From assembly GCF_003012735.1 (NCBI RefSeq), contig NZ_PXYI01000002.1, positions 62,001 through 126,000 on the forward strand: a stretch of 64,000 nucleotides of DNA, given 5' to 3'. Under the pieces are notes generated by a model. The model was not told the origin of the DNA. It was given only the letters and a program-made list of their open reading frames with translations, and made no database searches. Source of the DNA: Allosphingosinicella deserti. GTDB lineage: Bacteria; Pseudomonadota; Alphaproteobacteria; Sphingomonadales; Sphingomonadaceae. A program made the position numbers and the translations under genes. Numbering within the stretch: the first letter of the stretch is position 1; each line of letters begins with the position of its first letter. Of this stretch, positions 15,767 to 24,115 are shown in pieces.

Positions 15767-16599
15767 CCCGCCGCGGGGGTAAGACGATCCCGCAGGCGCC
15801 ATGCACCTCCCGATGGCGAGAGCCAGATGCTGCCGAGGCGAACCGTCACGACCGGCCGCGGTGGCGCAGCACACTGGACGACGATCCGCTCCGGGCCGGC
15901 GGCGTGCAGGACGCCGATCGCCATATCCTCCCCTTCCGAATCGGCAAGCGCGCAAAGCGGCCGATCGGCGATCGTGAACGGCAAGGGTGGGGCCGGATTG
16001 AACCGCAAGGCTTCGCGGGCAAGGGCAACCCTTGCGCTACCGAGATGCCGATCGAGGGCCTCTTGACGGATCCGTCGACGCTCCGCCGGTGACTTCCGGC
16101 GGGCGAGCGGCGATCGCGGCAGCAGGAGCAGGTTCGTCCGGCCGGCCTTGGGCATTGGAACAGCATCGATGCCGATGGCGATGACCAGATCCGGGTTCAC
16201 CGCCGCGATGCTCGCCGTCTGCAGCCGGGCGCCGGGGCCGGAGACGAAGCCAGACGTGTTGACGACGATCGGTCCGGCACCCGCCAGCTGTTCGGCTGCC
16301 AGAGCGATCCGCGAGATGACGATCCCGCTGGTGCTCCCCACGAAAACGAACCGGTTGCAGATCGTTCCGCCGGAAACGGGCTCGATCCGCCCGCGGCTCA
16401 CCGTTCCCGGCGGACCGACCATCTTCTGGCCGGGATCGAGATCGAGCAGGGCGAAGTCTCGCCGTGCCGCGAGCGCGCGAATGAAGCTGCTTTTGCCGAC
16501 ATCGGTGGGTCCGATCACGATGATCCGCTCCGCCGCGCCACGGGCGATCATATCGATGCGCTCCTGCCACGCTTCGGGGATGATCTGGATTGCCCGCAC
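15763..16599 (-). CDS. CLP1-type P-loop protein, putative polynucleotide 5'-kinase
   Basis: The 278-residue protein has a Walker A loop GPTDVGKSS at 30-38 and, at 53-58, DLDPGQ. The D-x-DPGQ motif close behind the P-loop is the hallmark of the CLP1/Grc3/NOL9 polynucleotide kinase family, which phosphorylates 5'-OH RNA or DNA ends. Later segments VGSTSGI and VVNTSGFVSGPGARL match the region where this family has V-N-T-x-G. The C-terminal third (from about 190) is not recognised. It is divergent from a nucleotidyltransferase gene, 84 bases apart. Kinase activity is inferred from family only. Confidence 0.72.
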   Translation of the reverse strand: MRAIQIIPEAWQERIDMIARGAAERIIVIGPTDVGKSSFIRALAARRDFALLDLDPGQKMVGPPGTVSRGRIEPVSGGTICNRFVFVGSTSGIVISRIALAAEQLAGAGPIVVNTSGFVSGPGARLQTASIAAVNPDLVIAIGIDAVPMPKAGRTNLLLLPRSPLARRKSPAERRRIRQEALDRHLGSARVALAREALRFNPAPPLPFTIADRPLCALADSEGEDMAIGVLHAAGPERIVVQCAAPPRPVVTVRLGSIWLSPSGGAWRLRDRLTPAAG

Positions 16600-16683
16600 T
16601 CCACTGCCGACTGGGTCGCTTCCGGAACGCTTTGCACCCGGTTCCGTTGTTCAGGCAATCGGATCGGACAGACAGGAGCATCG

Positions 16684-17472
16684 GTGAGCAACAGACTGGA
16701 GAGTATGGACGCCTCGGTCTTCGAACCTCCCGCCGAGGCCGTCGACTTCTATGTCGAGAGCCTTCGCCTGCTCAACGAATCCGGCATTCCCTTCCTGCTC
16801 TCGGGCACCTACGCCCTCGCTTGCTATACGGGGATCACGCGGCCGACCAAGGATCTCGACATCTTCTGCAAGGTCAGCGACGCGCCGCGCATCCTCGCCT
16901 TCTTCAAGTCCAAGGGCTACGAGATCGAGGTCGAGGACGAGCGCTGGATCGGCAAGGTCTGGCGCGGAGAGCATTTCTTCGATGTGATCTTCAACATCTC
17001 CTCGGCCAGCCTGCCGGTCAACGACGACTGGTTCCGGGAGGCCTATGAGGTCGAGGTCTACGGCTCGACCGTGCGGATCACGCCGCCCACGGAGTTCATC
17101 CTCTCCAAGCTCTTCATTCAGGACCGATACCGCTACGACGGTGCCGACGTGGTCCACGTCATCCTGAAGAAACATGAGGAGATCGACTGGCACCGGCTGA
17201 TGACGGCGATGGAGCTCTATTGGGAGCTGCTGTTCATCCATATCCTCAATTTCCGCTTCATCTACCCGACCAAGCGCGACCACATTCCGCGCTGGGTATT
17301 CGACGAACTGCTGGAGCGGATTCAGGCACAGGCCGAGCTTCCACCCGGCGGCATCGACATTTGCCGCGGCCGGCTGCTCAGCCCCCGCGACTACATCACC
17401 GACATCGGAGAATGGGGTTTTGCCGACGTCGTCGGCAAAGGCCTCGAGGAACGGCATGAGCGAAAACACTGA
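16684..17472 (+). CDS. Nucleotidyltransferase-fold protein
   Basis: The 262-residue protein carries the nucleotidyltransferase signature of the MNT/AbiEii type: SGTYALACYTG at 40-50 followed by KDLDIF with the metal-binding D57-x-D59, and a probable third carboxylate in FFDVIFN near 100. The C-terminal half is helical and not assigned. GTG at 16684 is the likely start; an ATG at 16705 (MDASVF) is the alternative. It overlaps the metallophosphoesterase gene by 17 bases, so the two are co-translated. Substrate unknown: it could modify RNA, a protein or a small molecule. Confidence 0.7.
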   Translation: MSNRLESMDASVFEPPAEAVDFYVESLRLLNESGIPFLLSGTYALACYTGITRPTKDLDIFCKVSDAPRILAFFKSKGYEIEVEDERWIGKVWRGEHFFDVIFNISSASLPVNDDWFREAYEVEVYGSTVRITPPTEFILSKLFIQDRYRYDGADVVHVILKKHEEIDWHRLMTAMELYWELLFIHILNFRFIYPTKRDHIPRWVFDELLERIQAQAELPPGGIDICRGRLLSPRDYITDIGEWGFADVVGKGLEERHERKH

Positions 17473-18184
17473 TACGATCACCGTCGCCGCGATCGGCGAT
17501 CTCCACGTCACCGACACCAACCACAACCGCTATCGCGATCTCTTCGCCGAGATGTCGGAGAAAGCGGATGTGGTTGCCCTTGCCGGCGATCTCACCAACT
17601 TCGGCAAAATCAGCGAGGCCGAGATTCTTGCCGAGGATCTGCGGGCGTGCACCGTTCCGATGGTCGGGGTGCTCGGCAATCATGATTACGAGGCGGGCGA
17701 AGCCGACGAGGTCATCAAGATCCTGAGCCAGGCCGGTCTCACCATCCTCGACGAGCAGGCCTGCGTGGTGAAGGGCGTCGGCTTTGCGGGCGTGAAGGGC
17801 TTTCTCGGCGGGTTCGGCCGTGGCGAATTGGGCGCGTTCGGAGAGGATGCGGTCAAGGTGTTCGTCGACGAATCCCGCAACGAGGCCCGCAAGCTCGAAA
17901 ATGCGCTGCGCTCGCTTCGCACCGACCGCGCGGTGGCCGTGCTTCATTATGCGCCCATTCCCGAGACCGTCGAAGGCGAGCCGCTGGAGATCTTCCCCTT
18001 CCTCGGATCGTCGCGGCTCGCCAATGCCATCGACCGCTTCGACAACGTGAAGGCGGTGGTCCACGGTCACGCGCACCGCGGCGCCTATTCGGGCCGGACC
18101 CCCCGCGGTGTCCCGGTGTTCAACGTCGCTCAATTCGTCGTCGAACCCGCCTTCGGCAGACCGTACGCTCTTCTCGAAATCTGA
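17456..18184 (+). CDS. Calcineurin-like metallophosphoesterase
   Basis: The 242-residue protein shows the complete binuclear-metal set of the calcineurin-like superfamily: GDLHVTD (D15, H17), GDLTNFG (D45), GNHDYE (N75, H76), a histidine in VLHYAPIPE, and GHAHRG near 210. The fold hydrolyses phosphomonoesters or diesters; the substrate is open. The ATG at 17456 lies within the end of the nucleotidyltransferase gene. Convergent with the COG4223 gene, three bases apart. Confidence 0.85.
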   Translation: MSENTDTITVAAIGDLHVTDTNHNRYRDLFAEMSEKADVVALAGDLTNFGKISEAEILAEDLRACTVPMVGVLGNHDYEAGEADEVIKILSQAGLTILDEQACVVKGVGFAGVKGFLGGFGRGELGAFGEDAVKVFVDESRNEARKLENALRSLRTDRAVAVLHYAPIPETVEGEPLEIFPFLGSSRLANAIDRFDNVKAVVHGHAHRGAYSGRTPRGVPVFNVAQFVVEPAFGRPYALLEI

Positions 18185-18187
18185 TGC

Positions 18188-19096
18188 CTAAGCCGGCTCG
18201 GCCGGCCGGGCCGGCGGCCTCGCAGGTGCGGGTTGCGGGCGCGGCTGGCGGATGACCTGCGGTGCCGGGCGGGTTTCCAGCAGCGCGGCAGTCTCGATCT
18301 CGTCGAGCGCGCGACGGGCACCGATATAGCGCCGCGCCTTGGTGACCCAGCTCGCGGCCCGATCGCGGCCGGGCAGACGGGTTACTTCTGCGAGCGCCAC
18401 TTCCACCTGTCCGCCTTCCAGGCTCGAGATGGCGCGGCGCAGGCGTTCGGAGGCGAGCGTCGACTGCGTTCCCTCCTTACGGATCGAGACCAGGCTGCCG
18501 AGTTCGGTGCGAAATGCCGCCCACCAGCTCTGATCGGGCCCGCCACTGACCAGGAACGGCTGAACCTGCCGCAGCTCCTCCTGAAGCTTCTGGAGGGTGA
18601 TCGGATCGCGTGAGGCGGTGATGATCGTGGCGACCGCCTGCGGCTGGGTGGCTGCGAACCTCTGTTGAAGGAGGCCTTCGATATAGCCGAGCGCAACTCC
18701 GCGATCGAGCGCGCGGCGGGCGGCGAAGGCGACGAGCAGCCCTTCCGCCCGGTCGGCATTGCCGACGGCTGCGCGGGACTGGACATCGAGCTGGGACACG
18801 CGCTGCTCCAGCTGCCCGACGCGCCGGGTCATCTCGGGATCGATTACCATTTGCCCCGGCTGCACCGGCGTCAGCACGGGCATGGCAGGTTGCGGTGCCG
18901 GCTGGACCGGCGCTGCGGCGACCGGCGCAGGCGGCGGGACGATGCCGAGCATTGCGGCGCCCGCGCTCCAGCGCGACAGCAGCCAGGCCATTGCGGCCAC
19001 GCCCGCGAGGAAAGCGAGCAGCGGCACGATCAGGAGCGGAAGGATACGACGCTTCGGCCGCGGGGCGGTGAGGCTCTCGCCAGGGCTGTACTCCAT
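18188..19096 (-). CDS. COG4223-like (mitofilin-related) inner membrane protein downstream of hemCD
   Basis: The 302-residue protein has one membrane helix near 20-42, a proline/alanine-rich stretch, a coiled coil about 75-110 (RVGQLEQRVSQLD), and a helical C-terminal region ending in proline-rich repeats. This order and its place after hemC-hemD match alphaproteobacterial COG4223 proteins, related to mitochondrial mitofilin/Mic60 and E. coli HemX. The ATG at 19096 is two bases past the hemD stop; an upstream ATG at 19141 would overlap hemD. Role probably envelope organisation, inferred. Confidence 0.7.
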   Translation of the reverse strand: MEYSPGESLTAPRPKRRILPLLIVPLLAFLAGVAAMAWLLSRWSAGAAMLGIVPPPAPVAAAPVQPAPQPAMPVLTPVQPGQMVIDPEMTRRVGQLEQRVSQLDVQSRAAVGNADRAEGLLVAFAARRALDRGVALGYIEGLLQQRFAATQPQAVATIITASRDPITLQKLQEELRQVQPFLVSGGPDQSWWAAFRTELGSLVSIRKEGTQSTLASERLRRAISSLEGGQVEVALAEVTRLPGRDRAASWVTKARRYIGARRALDEIETAALLETRPAPQVIRQPRPQPAPARPPARPAEPA

Positions 19097-19098
19097 GC

Positions 19099-19785
19099 TC
19101 ACCGATCCCGTCCCGTCATCTGCGACGTTCCAGCCTTGCACAGCTGCGCCGCGAGTTCCAGCAATGCCTCGTCGCGCGGCATTGCTGGAACATCGATCGA
19201 CGCCCAGCCGGAGCCTGCTGCATCCGCGGCGGCAGCGCTGATTGCCACGATGCGGATCACCGATCGATCCGGCACGAGCATGGATAACAAGCGTGCCGCG
19301 CGCGGCGAATGCAGCATAACCACCGCGCTACCGGCAAGTACCGCGCGTGCGTTGGCCGGCAATTCCGGCGCCGCCTCTGCGGCGTAGACGATGTGCCGCA
19401 CGACGGTCACCCCGCTATGCTCCGCGGCGATATGCTCCCGCCCGCAGAGATGTAGAATCCGCTTATGTCCATGCGCGGCCGCCAGAGCGAGTGCGGCCTG
19501 CCCATCCGACGGACCGGCAATCACTTCGGCGAGGCCAGCGCCGCGCGCAGCGTCGGCGGTCGCTTCTCCGACGGCGTAGCACGGGAGATCAGGCATCTGC
19601 CCGGCGTTCCGCGCCGCATTGGCGCTGGTCAGCAGGAGCGCGTCGAAGTGGCCGTCCGGGACCTTCCAGGAACGTGGCCTTATTTCGAACAAGGGCGCGA
19701 TCACGGGATCCATGCCCAGGCTGCGTGCGCGACGCGCGGTCTCGCTCGCCCCCGGCTCCGGCCGGAGGATCAGCAGCCGGGTCAC
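19099..19785 (-). CDS. hemD: Uroporphyrinogen-III synthase
   Basis: The 228-residue protein begins [19 protein letters not shown], typical of HemD, and contains LLLTSANAARN (the T-S-x-N-A motif), YAVGEATADAARGAG and the C-terminal half with VMLHSPRAARLL. It cyclises hydroxymethylbilane to uroporphyrinogen III. No ATG fits; GTG at 19785 overlaps the hemC stop in GTGA. The sequence is divergent, as usual for HemD, so the call leans partly on position. Confidence 0.88.
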   Translation of the reverse strand: MTRLLILRPEPGASETARRARSLGMDPVIAPLFEIRPRSWKVPDGHFDALLLTSANAARNAGQMPDLPCYAVGEATADAARGAGLAEVIAGPSDGQAALALAAAHGHKRILHLCGREHIAAEHSGVTVVRHIVYAAEAAPELPANARAVLAGSAVVMLHSPRAARLLSMLVPDRSVIRIVAISAAAADAAGSGWASIDVPAMPRDEALLELAAQLCKAGTSQMTGRDR

Positions 19786-20693
19786 CCCGCGAACAGCGCG
19801 CGGAGCGATGGTGAGGCGCGCGCAAGCAGCGCGCGCGCCAGCGCCAGCGGGGTCTCGGTGTCTTCGGCGGCGAAGCGCTCCTCGCAACGCACGATCTCGC
19901 TGCCGTCGGGGCTGATGATCTCCGCACGGAGGTGGATCTCGCCGCCGTCGAGCCGCGCCAGCGCCGCGATCGGCGAGCGGCAGGTACCGCCAAGTCCTTC
20001 CAACAGCCGCCGTTCGGCGCCGACGCAGAGGTGCGTCGCCCGGTCGTCGATCGCCGCGATCAGGCTGCGCGTGCGGCGATCCGAGGCGCGCACCTCGATA
20101 CCGACGGCGCCCTGAGCGGGGGCCGGAAGGAAGTCGTCTAAGACGACTCCGGTGTCGGGATGGTTGAGGCGCTCGAGTCCCGCCGATGCGAGCAACGTGG
20201 CGTCCGCTTCGCCCTTTCCGAGCTTGCGCAGCCGGGTCTCGACGTTGCCGCGGATCGGAACGATCACGAGATCCGGGCGGCGGGCGAGAAGCTGAGCCGC
20301 CCGCCGCGGCGACGATGTGCCGACGCGGGCGCCCTGCGGCAGCGCCTCGAGGCTCTCGGCGCCGATCAGCCGATCGCAGACGCTCGCCCGCGGCAGCATC
20401 GCCGCAATCTGGAGGCTTTCCGGGCGGAACGTCTCGACGTCCTTCATCGAATGGACGGAGATGTCGGTGCGGCCGTCGCCAAGGCAGGCATCGAGTTCCT
20501 TGGTCCACAGCCCCTTGCCGCCGATTTCGGCGAGCGGCCGATCACGGACGATGTCGCCGGTGGTAGTGATCGGAACGATCTCGATCTGCTCCGGACCCCA
20601 ATCGTGGGTGTCGCGGAGCGCGGTCGCGACCATGCGCGCCTGCGCGAGTGCGAGCGGCGATCCTCGCGTGCCTATGCGGATACTGCCCATCAT
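19782..20693 (-). CDS. hemC: Hydroxymethylbilane synthase (porphobilinogen deaminase)
   Basis: The 303-residue protein has [16 protein letters not shown] at the N terminus, VHSMKDVE near 80-87, [12 protein letters not shown] near 124-135, and [11 protein letters not shown], where C238 attaches the dipyrromethane cofactor. It links four porphobilinogens in haem synthesis. A second ATG follows the first directly (MMGS). It is divergent from tsaD with 44 bases between starts. Confidence 0.95.
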   Translation of the reverse strand: MMGSIRIGTRGSPLALAQARMVATALRDTHDWGPEQIEIVPITTTGDIVRDRPLAEIGGKGLWTKELDACLGDGRTDISVHSMKDVETFRPESLQIAAMLPRASVCDRLIGAESLEALPQGARVGTSSPRRAAQLLARRPDLVIVPIRGNVETRLRKLGKGEADATLLASAGLERLNHPDTGVVLDDFLPAPAQGAVGIEVRASDRRTRSLIAAIDDRATHLCVGAERRLLEGLGGTCRSPIAALARLDGGEIHLRAEIISPDGSEIVRCEERFAAEDTETPLALARALLARASPSLRALFAG

Positions 20694-20737
20694 GGGGCGC
20701 TTGTGCTAGCGGGTCGCGCAGTGGCAGGGAAGCGCTC

Positions 20738-21772
20738 ATGAGCCTGATCTTGGGAATTGAATCCTCCTGCGACGAAACCGCGGCGGCGTTGGTGACGCGC
20801 GATCGGCGGGTGCTGGCACATCGTCTCGCCACGCAGGAAGCCGCGCACCGACCCTTCGGCGGCGTCGTACCGGAGATCGCCGCGCGCGCGCATGTCGAGA
20901 TCCTGCCGACCTTGATCGAGGAGGCGCTCGCCGAAGCGAATGTGTCGCTGTCGGACGTCGACGCGATCGCCGCCACGGCCGGCCCCGGCCTCGTCGGTGG
21001 CGTCATGGTCGGTCTCGTCACCGGCAAGGGCCTGGCGCTTGCCTCCGGCAAGCCGCTGATCGCGATCAACCATCTGGAGGGCCATGCGCTCTCCCCGATG
21101 CTGAGCCAACCGGATCTCGCTTTTCCCTATCTGCTGCTGCTCGTGTCCGGCGGCCATTGCCAATTGCTGTTCGTGGAAGGTCTTGGCCGCTACCGGCGCC
21201 TGGCGACGACGATCGACGATGCTGCCGGCGAGGCCTTCGACAAGACCGCGAAATTGCTCGGGCTCGGCTTCCCGGGTGGCCCCGCCGTCGAACGCGCGGC
21301 TGCAGAGGGTGACAAGAGCGCGGTTCCGCTTCCCCGTCCGCTGGTCGGATCGGCCGAACCGCATTTCTCTTTTGCCGGTCTCAAGAGCGCGGTGCTTCGT
21401 GCCCGCGACAGCGGCCGCTACGGTGCCAACGACATTGCCGCCTCGTTCCAGCAAGCGGCGGTCGACTGCCTGGTCGATCGCACCCGGCGTGCGCTTGGGG
21501 ATGCGCCGGGCGCCACCGCGCTCGTCGTCGCCGGCGGCGTCGCGGCGAACAAGGCGGTGCGGGCCGCATTGACCGAGCTCGCCGTCGGACATGGCCTCCC
21601 CTTCGTCGCGCCGCCTCTGTGGCTCTGCACGGACAATGCGGCGATGATCGCCTGGGCGGGCGCGCTGCGGCTGGAGGCGGGGGTCACCGACGGGCTCGAT
21701 GCGCCGGCGCGGGCCCGCTGGCCGCTGGATCCCGATGCCGAGCGGGTCCGCGGTGCCGGCGTCAAGGCGTGA
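20738..21772 (+). CDS. tsaD: tRNA N6-threonylcarbamoyladenosine transferase subunit TsaD
   Basis: The 344-residue protein starts [19 protein letters not shown] and has the metal ligands H112 and H116 in [10 protein letters not shown], the ATPase segment [16 protein letters not shown], and the final [13 protein letters not shown]. With TsaB, TsaC and TsaE it makes t6A37 in ANN-decoding tRNAs. The gpsA gene follows on the same strand after 52 bases. Confidence 0.96.
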   Translation: MSLILGIESSCDETAAALVTRDRRVLAHRLATQEAAHRPFGGVVPEIAARAHVEILPTLIEEALAEANVSLSDVDAIAATAGPGLVGGVMVGLVTGKGLALASGKPLIAINHLEGHALSPMLSQPDLAFPYLLLLVSGGHCQLLFVEGLGRYRRLATTIDDAAGEAFDKTAKLLGLGFPGGPAVERAAAEGDKSAVPLPRPLVGSAEPHFSFAGLKSAVLRARDSGRYGANDIAASFQQAAVDCLVDRTRRALGDAPGATALVVAGGVAANKAVRAALTELAVGHGLPFVAPPLWLCTDNAAMIAWAGALRLEAGVTDGLDAPARARWPLDPDAERVRGAGVKA

Positions 21773-21824
21773 AGCTGCTTCCCTCGTCTCCGGATCCCCG
21801 CCAGAAGGGAGCGGGAGGACGCTC

Positions 21825-22820
21825 ATGACGGCAGGCACGCAAGGCGCGATCGGAATCATCGGCGGTGGCGCCTGGGGAACCGCGCTGGCGCAGGTCGCCG
21901 CGGCGGGCGGCCCGGCCCTGCTCTGGGCACGCGAGCCCGACGTCGTGACGTCAATCAACTCGAGGCACGAAAACAGCCTGTTCCTTCCCCGGGTCGCGCT
22001 CGATCGCCAGGTCCGCGCAACCGCGGACCTGGGTGATCTCGTCGAATGCGATGCGCTGCTCGTGGTCACACCGGCCCAGCACATGCGCGCGGTGCTTGCC
22101 GGGATGCCGCGCCTCGCCTGCCCACTGATCCTGTGCGCGAAGGGCATGGAAGAAGCGACGCGCAAGCTGATGCACGACGTCGCCCGCGAGGAACAGCCGG
22201 ACGCGCCGATCGCAGTCCTGTCCGGGCCGACCTTTGCACACGAGGTCGCGGCCAGGCAGCCGGCCGCCGTGACCCTTGCGGTGGAGGATGCGGAGGTCGG
22301 CGAGCGGCTGCTAGCGCGCCTCGCGCGGCCGTGGTTCCGGCCCTATCTTTCGGATGACGTCATCGGGGCAGAAATCGGCGGCGCGGTGAAGAACGTCCTC
22401 GCCATTGCCTGCGGGGTCGTCGACGGCCGCGGCCTCGGGCTCAACGCCCGCGCCGCCCTGATATCCCGCGGCTTCGCCGAGATGACCCGCTTCGGCCTGG
22501 CCCGGGGTGCGCGGGCGGAAACGCTGGCGGGCCTCTCGGGCCTCGGCGATCTCGTTCTCACCTGCTCATCGACCAACTCGCGCAATTTCAGCCTCGGCAA
22601 GGGCCTTGGCGAAGGCGGTTCCGCCGCCGACTTGCTCGCCGATCGCCGCACCGTGGCCGAAGGCGCGTTCACCGCGCCGGTGCTGCACCGCGCGGCAGCG
22701 GAAGTCGGCATCGACATGCCGATCGTCGCAGCGGTCTGCGCCTTGCTGACCGGAGAGGCGTCCGCAGCCGCTGTGGTGGAGCAATTGCTCGCGCGGCCCC
22801 TACGGGCCGAGGGGGGTTAG
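21825..22820 (+). CDS. gpsA: NAD(P)H-dependent glycerol-3-phosphate dehydrogenase
   Basis: The 331-residue protein has the Rossmann loop IGGGAWGTALAQ at about 12-23, SGPTFAHEVAA, and the C-terminal catalytic segment GGAVKNVLAIACGVVDG containing the active lysine. It makes sn-glycerol 3-phosphate for phospholipids. The ATG at 21825 follows GGGAGGAC, a good ribosome site; the frame is open upstream into tsaD but lacks support. Convergent with the DUF1674 gene. Confidence 0.95.
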   Translation: MTAGTQGAIGIIGGGAWGTALAQVAAAGGPALLWAREPDVVTSINSRHENSLFLPRVALDRQVRATADLGDLVECDALLVVTPAQHMRAVLAGMPRLACPLILCAKGMEEATRKLMHDVAREEQPDAPIAVLSGPTFAHEVAARQPAAVTLAVEDAEVGERLLARLARPWFRPYLSDDVIGAEIGGAVKNVLAIACGVVDGRGLGLNARAALISRGFAEMTRFGLARGARAETLAGLSGLGDLVLTCSSTNSRNFSLGKGLGEGGSAADLLADRRTVAEGAFTAPVLHRAAAEVGIDMPIVAAVCALLTGEASAAAVVEQLLARPLRAEGG

Positions 22821-22881
22821 GCGCTTCCATCTTGTCGCACCGCTGAAGCGGAAAACCGCCGCCGACTTGTGGTGTGGTCCG

Positions 22882-23052
22882 TCAAAAATCCCAGGCGCGG
22901 CCATGATTCTCCCAATCGCCGTAGCGGGTGGGCTCGGCACCCTTCGGACCGCCATTCTCCTCCGCCTCGACCGGTGCCGTCGGCTCCGGAATCGGGGGGC
23001 TCTTAGACAGATATTCGGGCGGTTGGACGTGCGGTGGGCGCTTGCCGGTCAC
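22882..23052 (-). CDS. DUF1674 protein (succinate dehydrogenase assembly factor 4-like)
   Basis: The 56-residue protein ends EPTRYGDWENHGRAWDF, the conserved C terminus of DUF1674/SDHAF4, whose eukaryotic member assists flavinylated SdhA during complex II assembly. The N-terminal part is proline-rich. The start is the GTG at 23052, preceded by GGAGG five bases upstream. Bacterial function is inferred from the family. It is divergent from htpX. Confidence 0.82.
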   Translation of the reverse strand: MTGKRPPHVQPPEYLSKSPPIPEPTAPVEAEENGGPKGAEPTRYGDWENHGRAWDF

Positions 23053-23064
23053 GAAAGCCTCCAA

Positions 23065-23094
23065 TTGAACAATGGGTTGGATCACCCCACATTT
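23065..23094 (+). promoter_or_regulatory. Possible heat-shock (RpoH) promoter for htpX
   Basis: TTGAAC at 23065-23070 and CCCCACATTT at 23085-23094 are separated by 14 bases. They resemble the sigma-32 pattern (CTTGAA and CCCCATnT) and lie 25 bases before the htpX ATG. htpX is heat-inducible in other bacteria. The match is imperfect in the -10 element. Confidence 0.3.
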
Positions 23095-23119
23095 CGGATG
23101 TGAGAGGACCCCTGACAAG

Positions 23120-24049
23120 ATGAACAGCATGAAGACCCTGATGCTCCTGTCGGCGCTGACTGCGCTGTTCATGGGATTGGGCTACATGCTCGGCGGTGCG
23201 GGCGGCGCGCTGATCGCGCTCGTCGCGGCCGCGGCGATGAACGTCTTCACCTTCTGGAACGCCGACAAGATCGTGCTTCGCATGCACAATGCACGCGAGA
23301 TGACGAAGTGGGATTGCCCGCAATTCGTCGGCATGATCGAGCAACTTTCGGGGCGCGCCGGGCTGCCGATGCCGCGCGTCTATCTGATCGACTCGCCGCA
23401 CCCCAATGCGTTCGCCACCGGACGCGATCCGGCCAATGCCGCCGTGGCGGCGACGACCGGGCTGCTCGCGATTCTCGAGCGCGAGGAGATTGCGGCCGTG
23501 ATGGCGCACGAGCTTGGCCACATTCGCAACCGCGATACTCTGATCATGACCATGACGGCGACGATCGCCGGCGCGATTTCGATGCTCGCCAATTTCGGCT
23601 TCTTCTTTCATTCCGGCGAACGCGGCAATCCGCTGGCGATGATCGGCGCGATCTTCCTTGCGCCGTTCGCCGCAATGATCCTGCAGCTCGCGCTCAGCCG
23701 TTCGCGCGAATATGGCGCCGATCGCGCAGGCGCGGAAATCTGCGGCAATCCGCGGGCCCTCGCCTCGGCGCTCGCCAAGCTCCACAAGGGCACGGCGCGG
23801 GTGCCGAGCCCGATCGCCGAGCGCAATCCGGCGGTCGCGGCTCTCTACATCGTCCCAAGCCGAAGCGGTCGCGACAGCCTGTTTTCGACCCATCCCGACA
23901 CTGCCAACCGGATCGCCGCGCTCCAGCAACTCGCCGGCGAGATGGGTGTCCGCGCTCCCGAGCCGCACCGCGTCCGCGCAAGCGTGTCGCCCAGCCGCCC
24001 GCGCAAGACGCGGACGAGCGCGCTTGATCCGCTGAGGAAGCGCCCGTAG
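23120..24049 (+). CDS. htpX: Membrane zinc protease HtpX
   Basis: The 309-residue M48B protease has two N-terminal membrane helices (about 5-40), the zinc motif HELGH at 130-134, two further hydrophobic segments around 142-195, and the third-ligand region SRSREYGADRAG. It degrades damaged inner membrane proteins. The ATG at 23120 begins the first helix; an ATG three codons later is possible. The C-terminal tail is basic and proline-rich. rsmB follows on the same strand. Confidence 0.93.
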   Translation: MNSMKTLMLLSALTALFMGLGYMLGGAGGALIALVAAAAMNVFTFWNADKIVLRMHNAREMTKWDCPQFVGMIEQLSGRAGLPMPRVYLIDSPHPNAFATGRDPANAAVAATTGLLAILEREEIAAVMAHELGHIRNRDTLIMTMTATIAGAISMLANFGFFFHSGERGNPLAMIGAIFLAPFAAMILQLALSRSREYGADRAGAEICGNPRALASALAKLHKGTARVPSPIAERNPAVAALYIVPSRSGRDSLFSTHPDTANRIAALQQLAGEMGVRAPEPHRVRASVSPSRPRKTRTSALDPLRKRP

Positions 24050-24115
24050 CGCTCGGTGCCCCGGGCGAGGGCCTGATTGCCGCGTGCGCCATATTCTGGA
24101 AATCTATCGTCTGAC

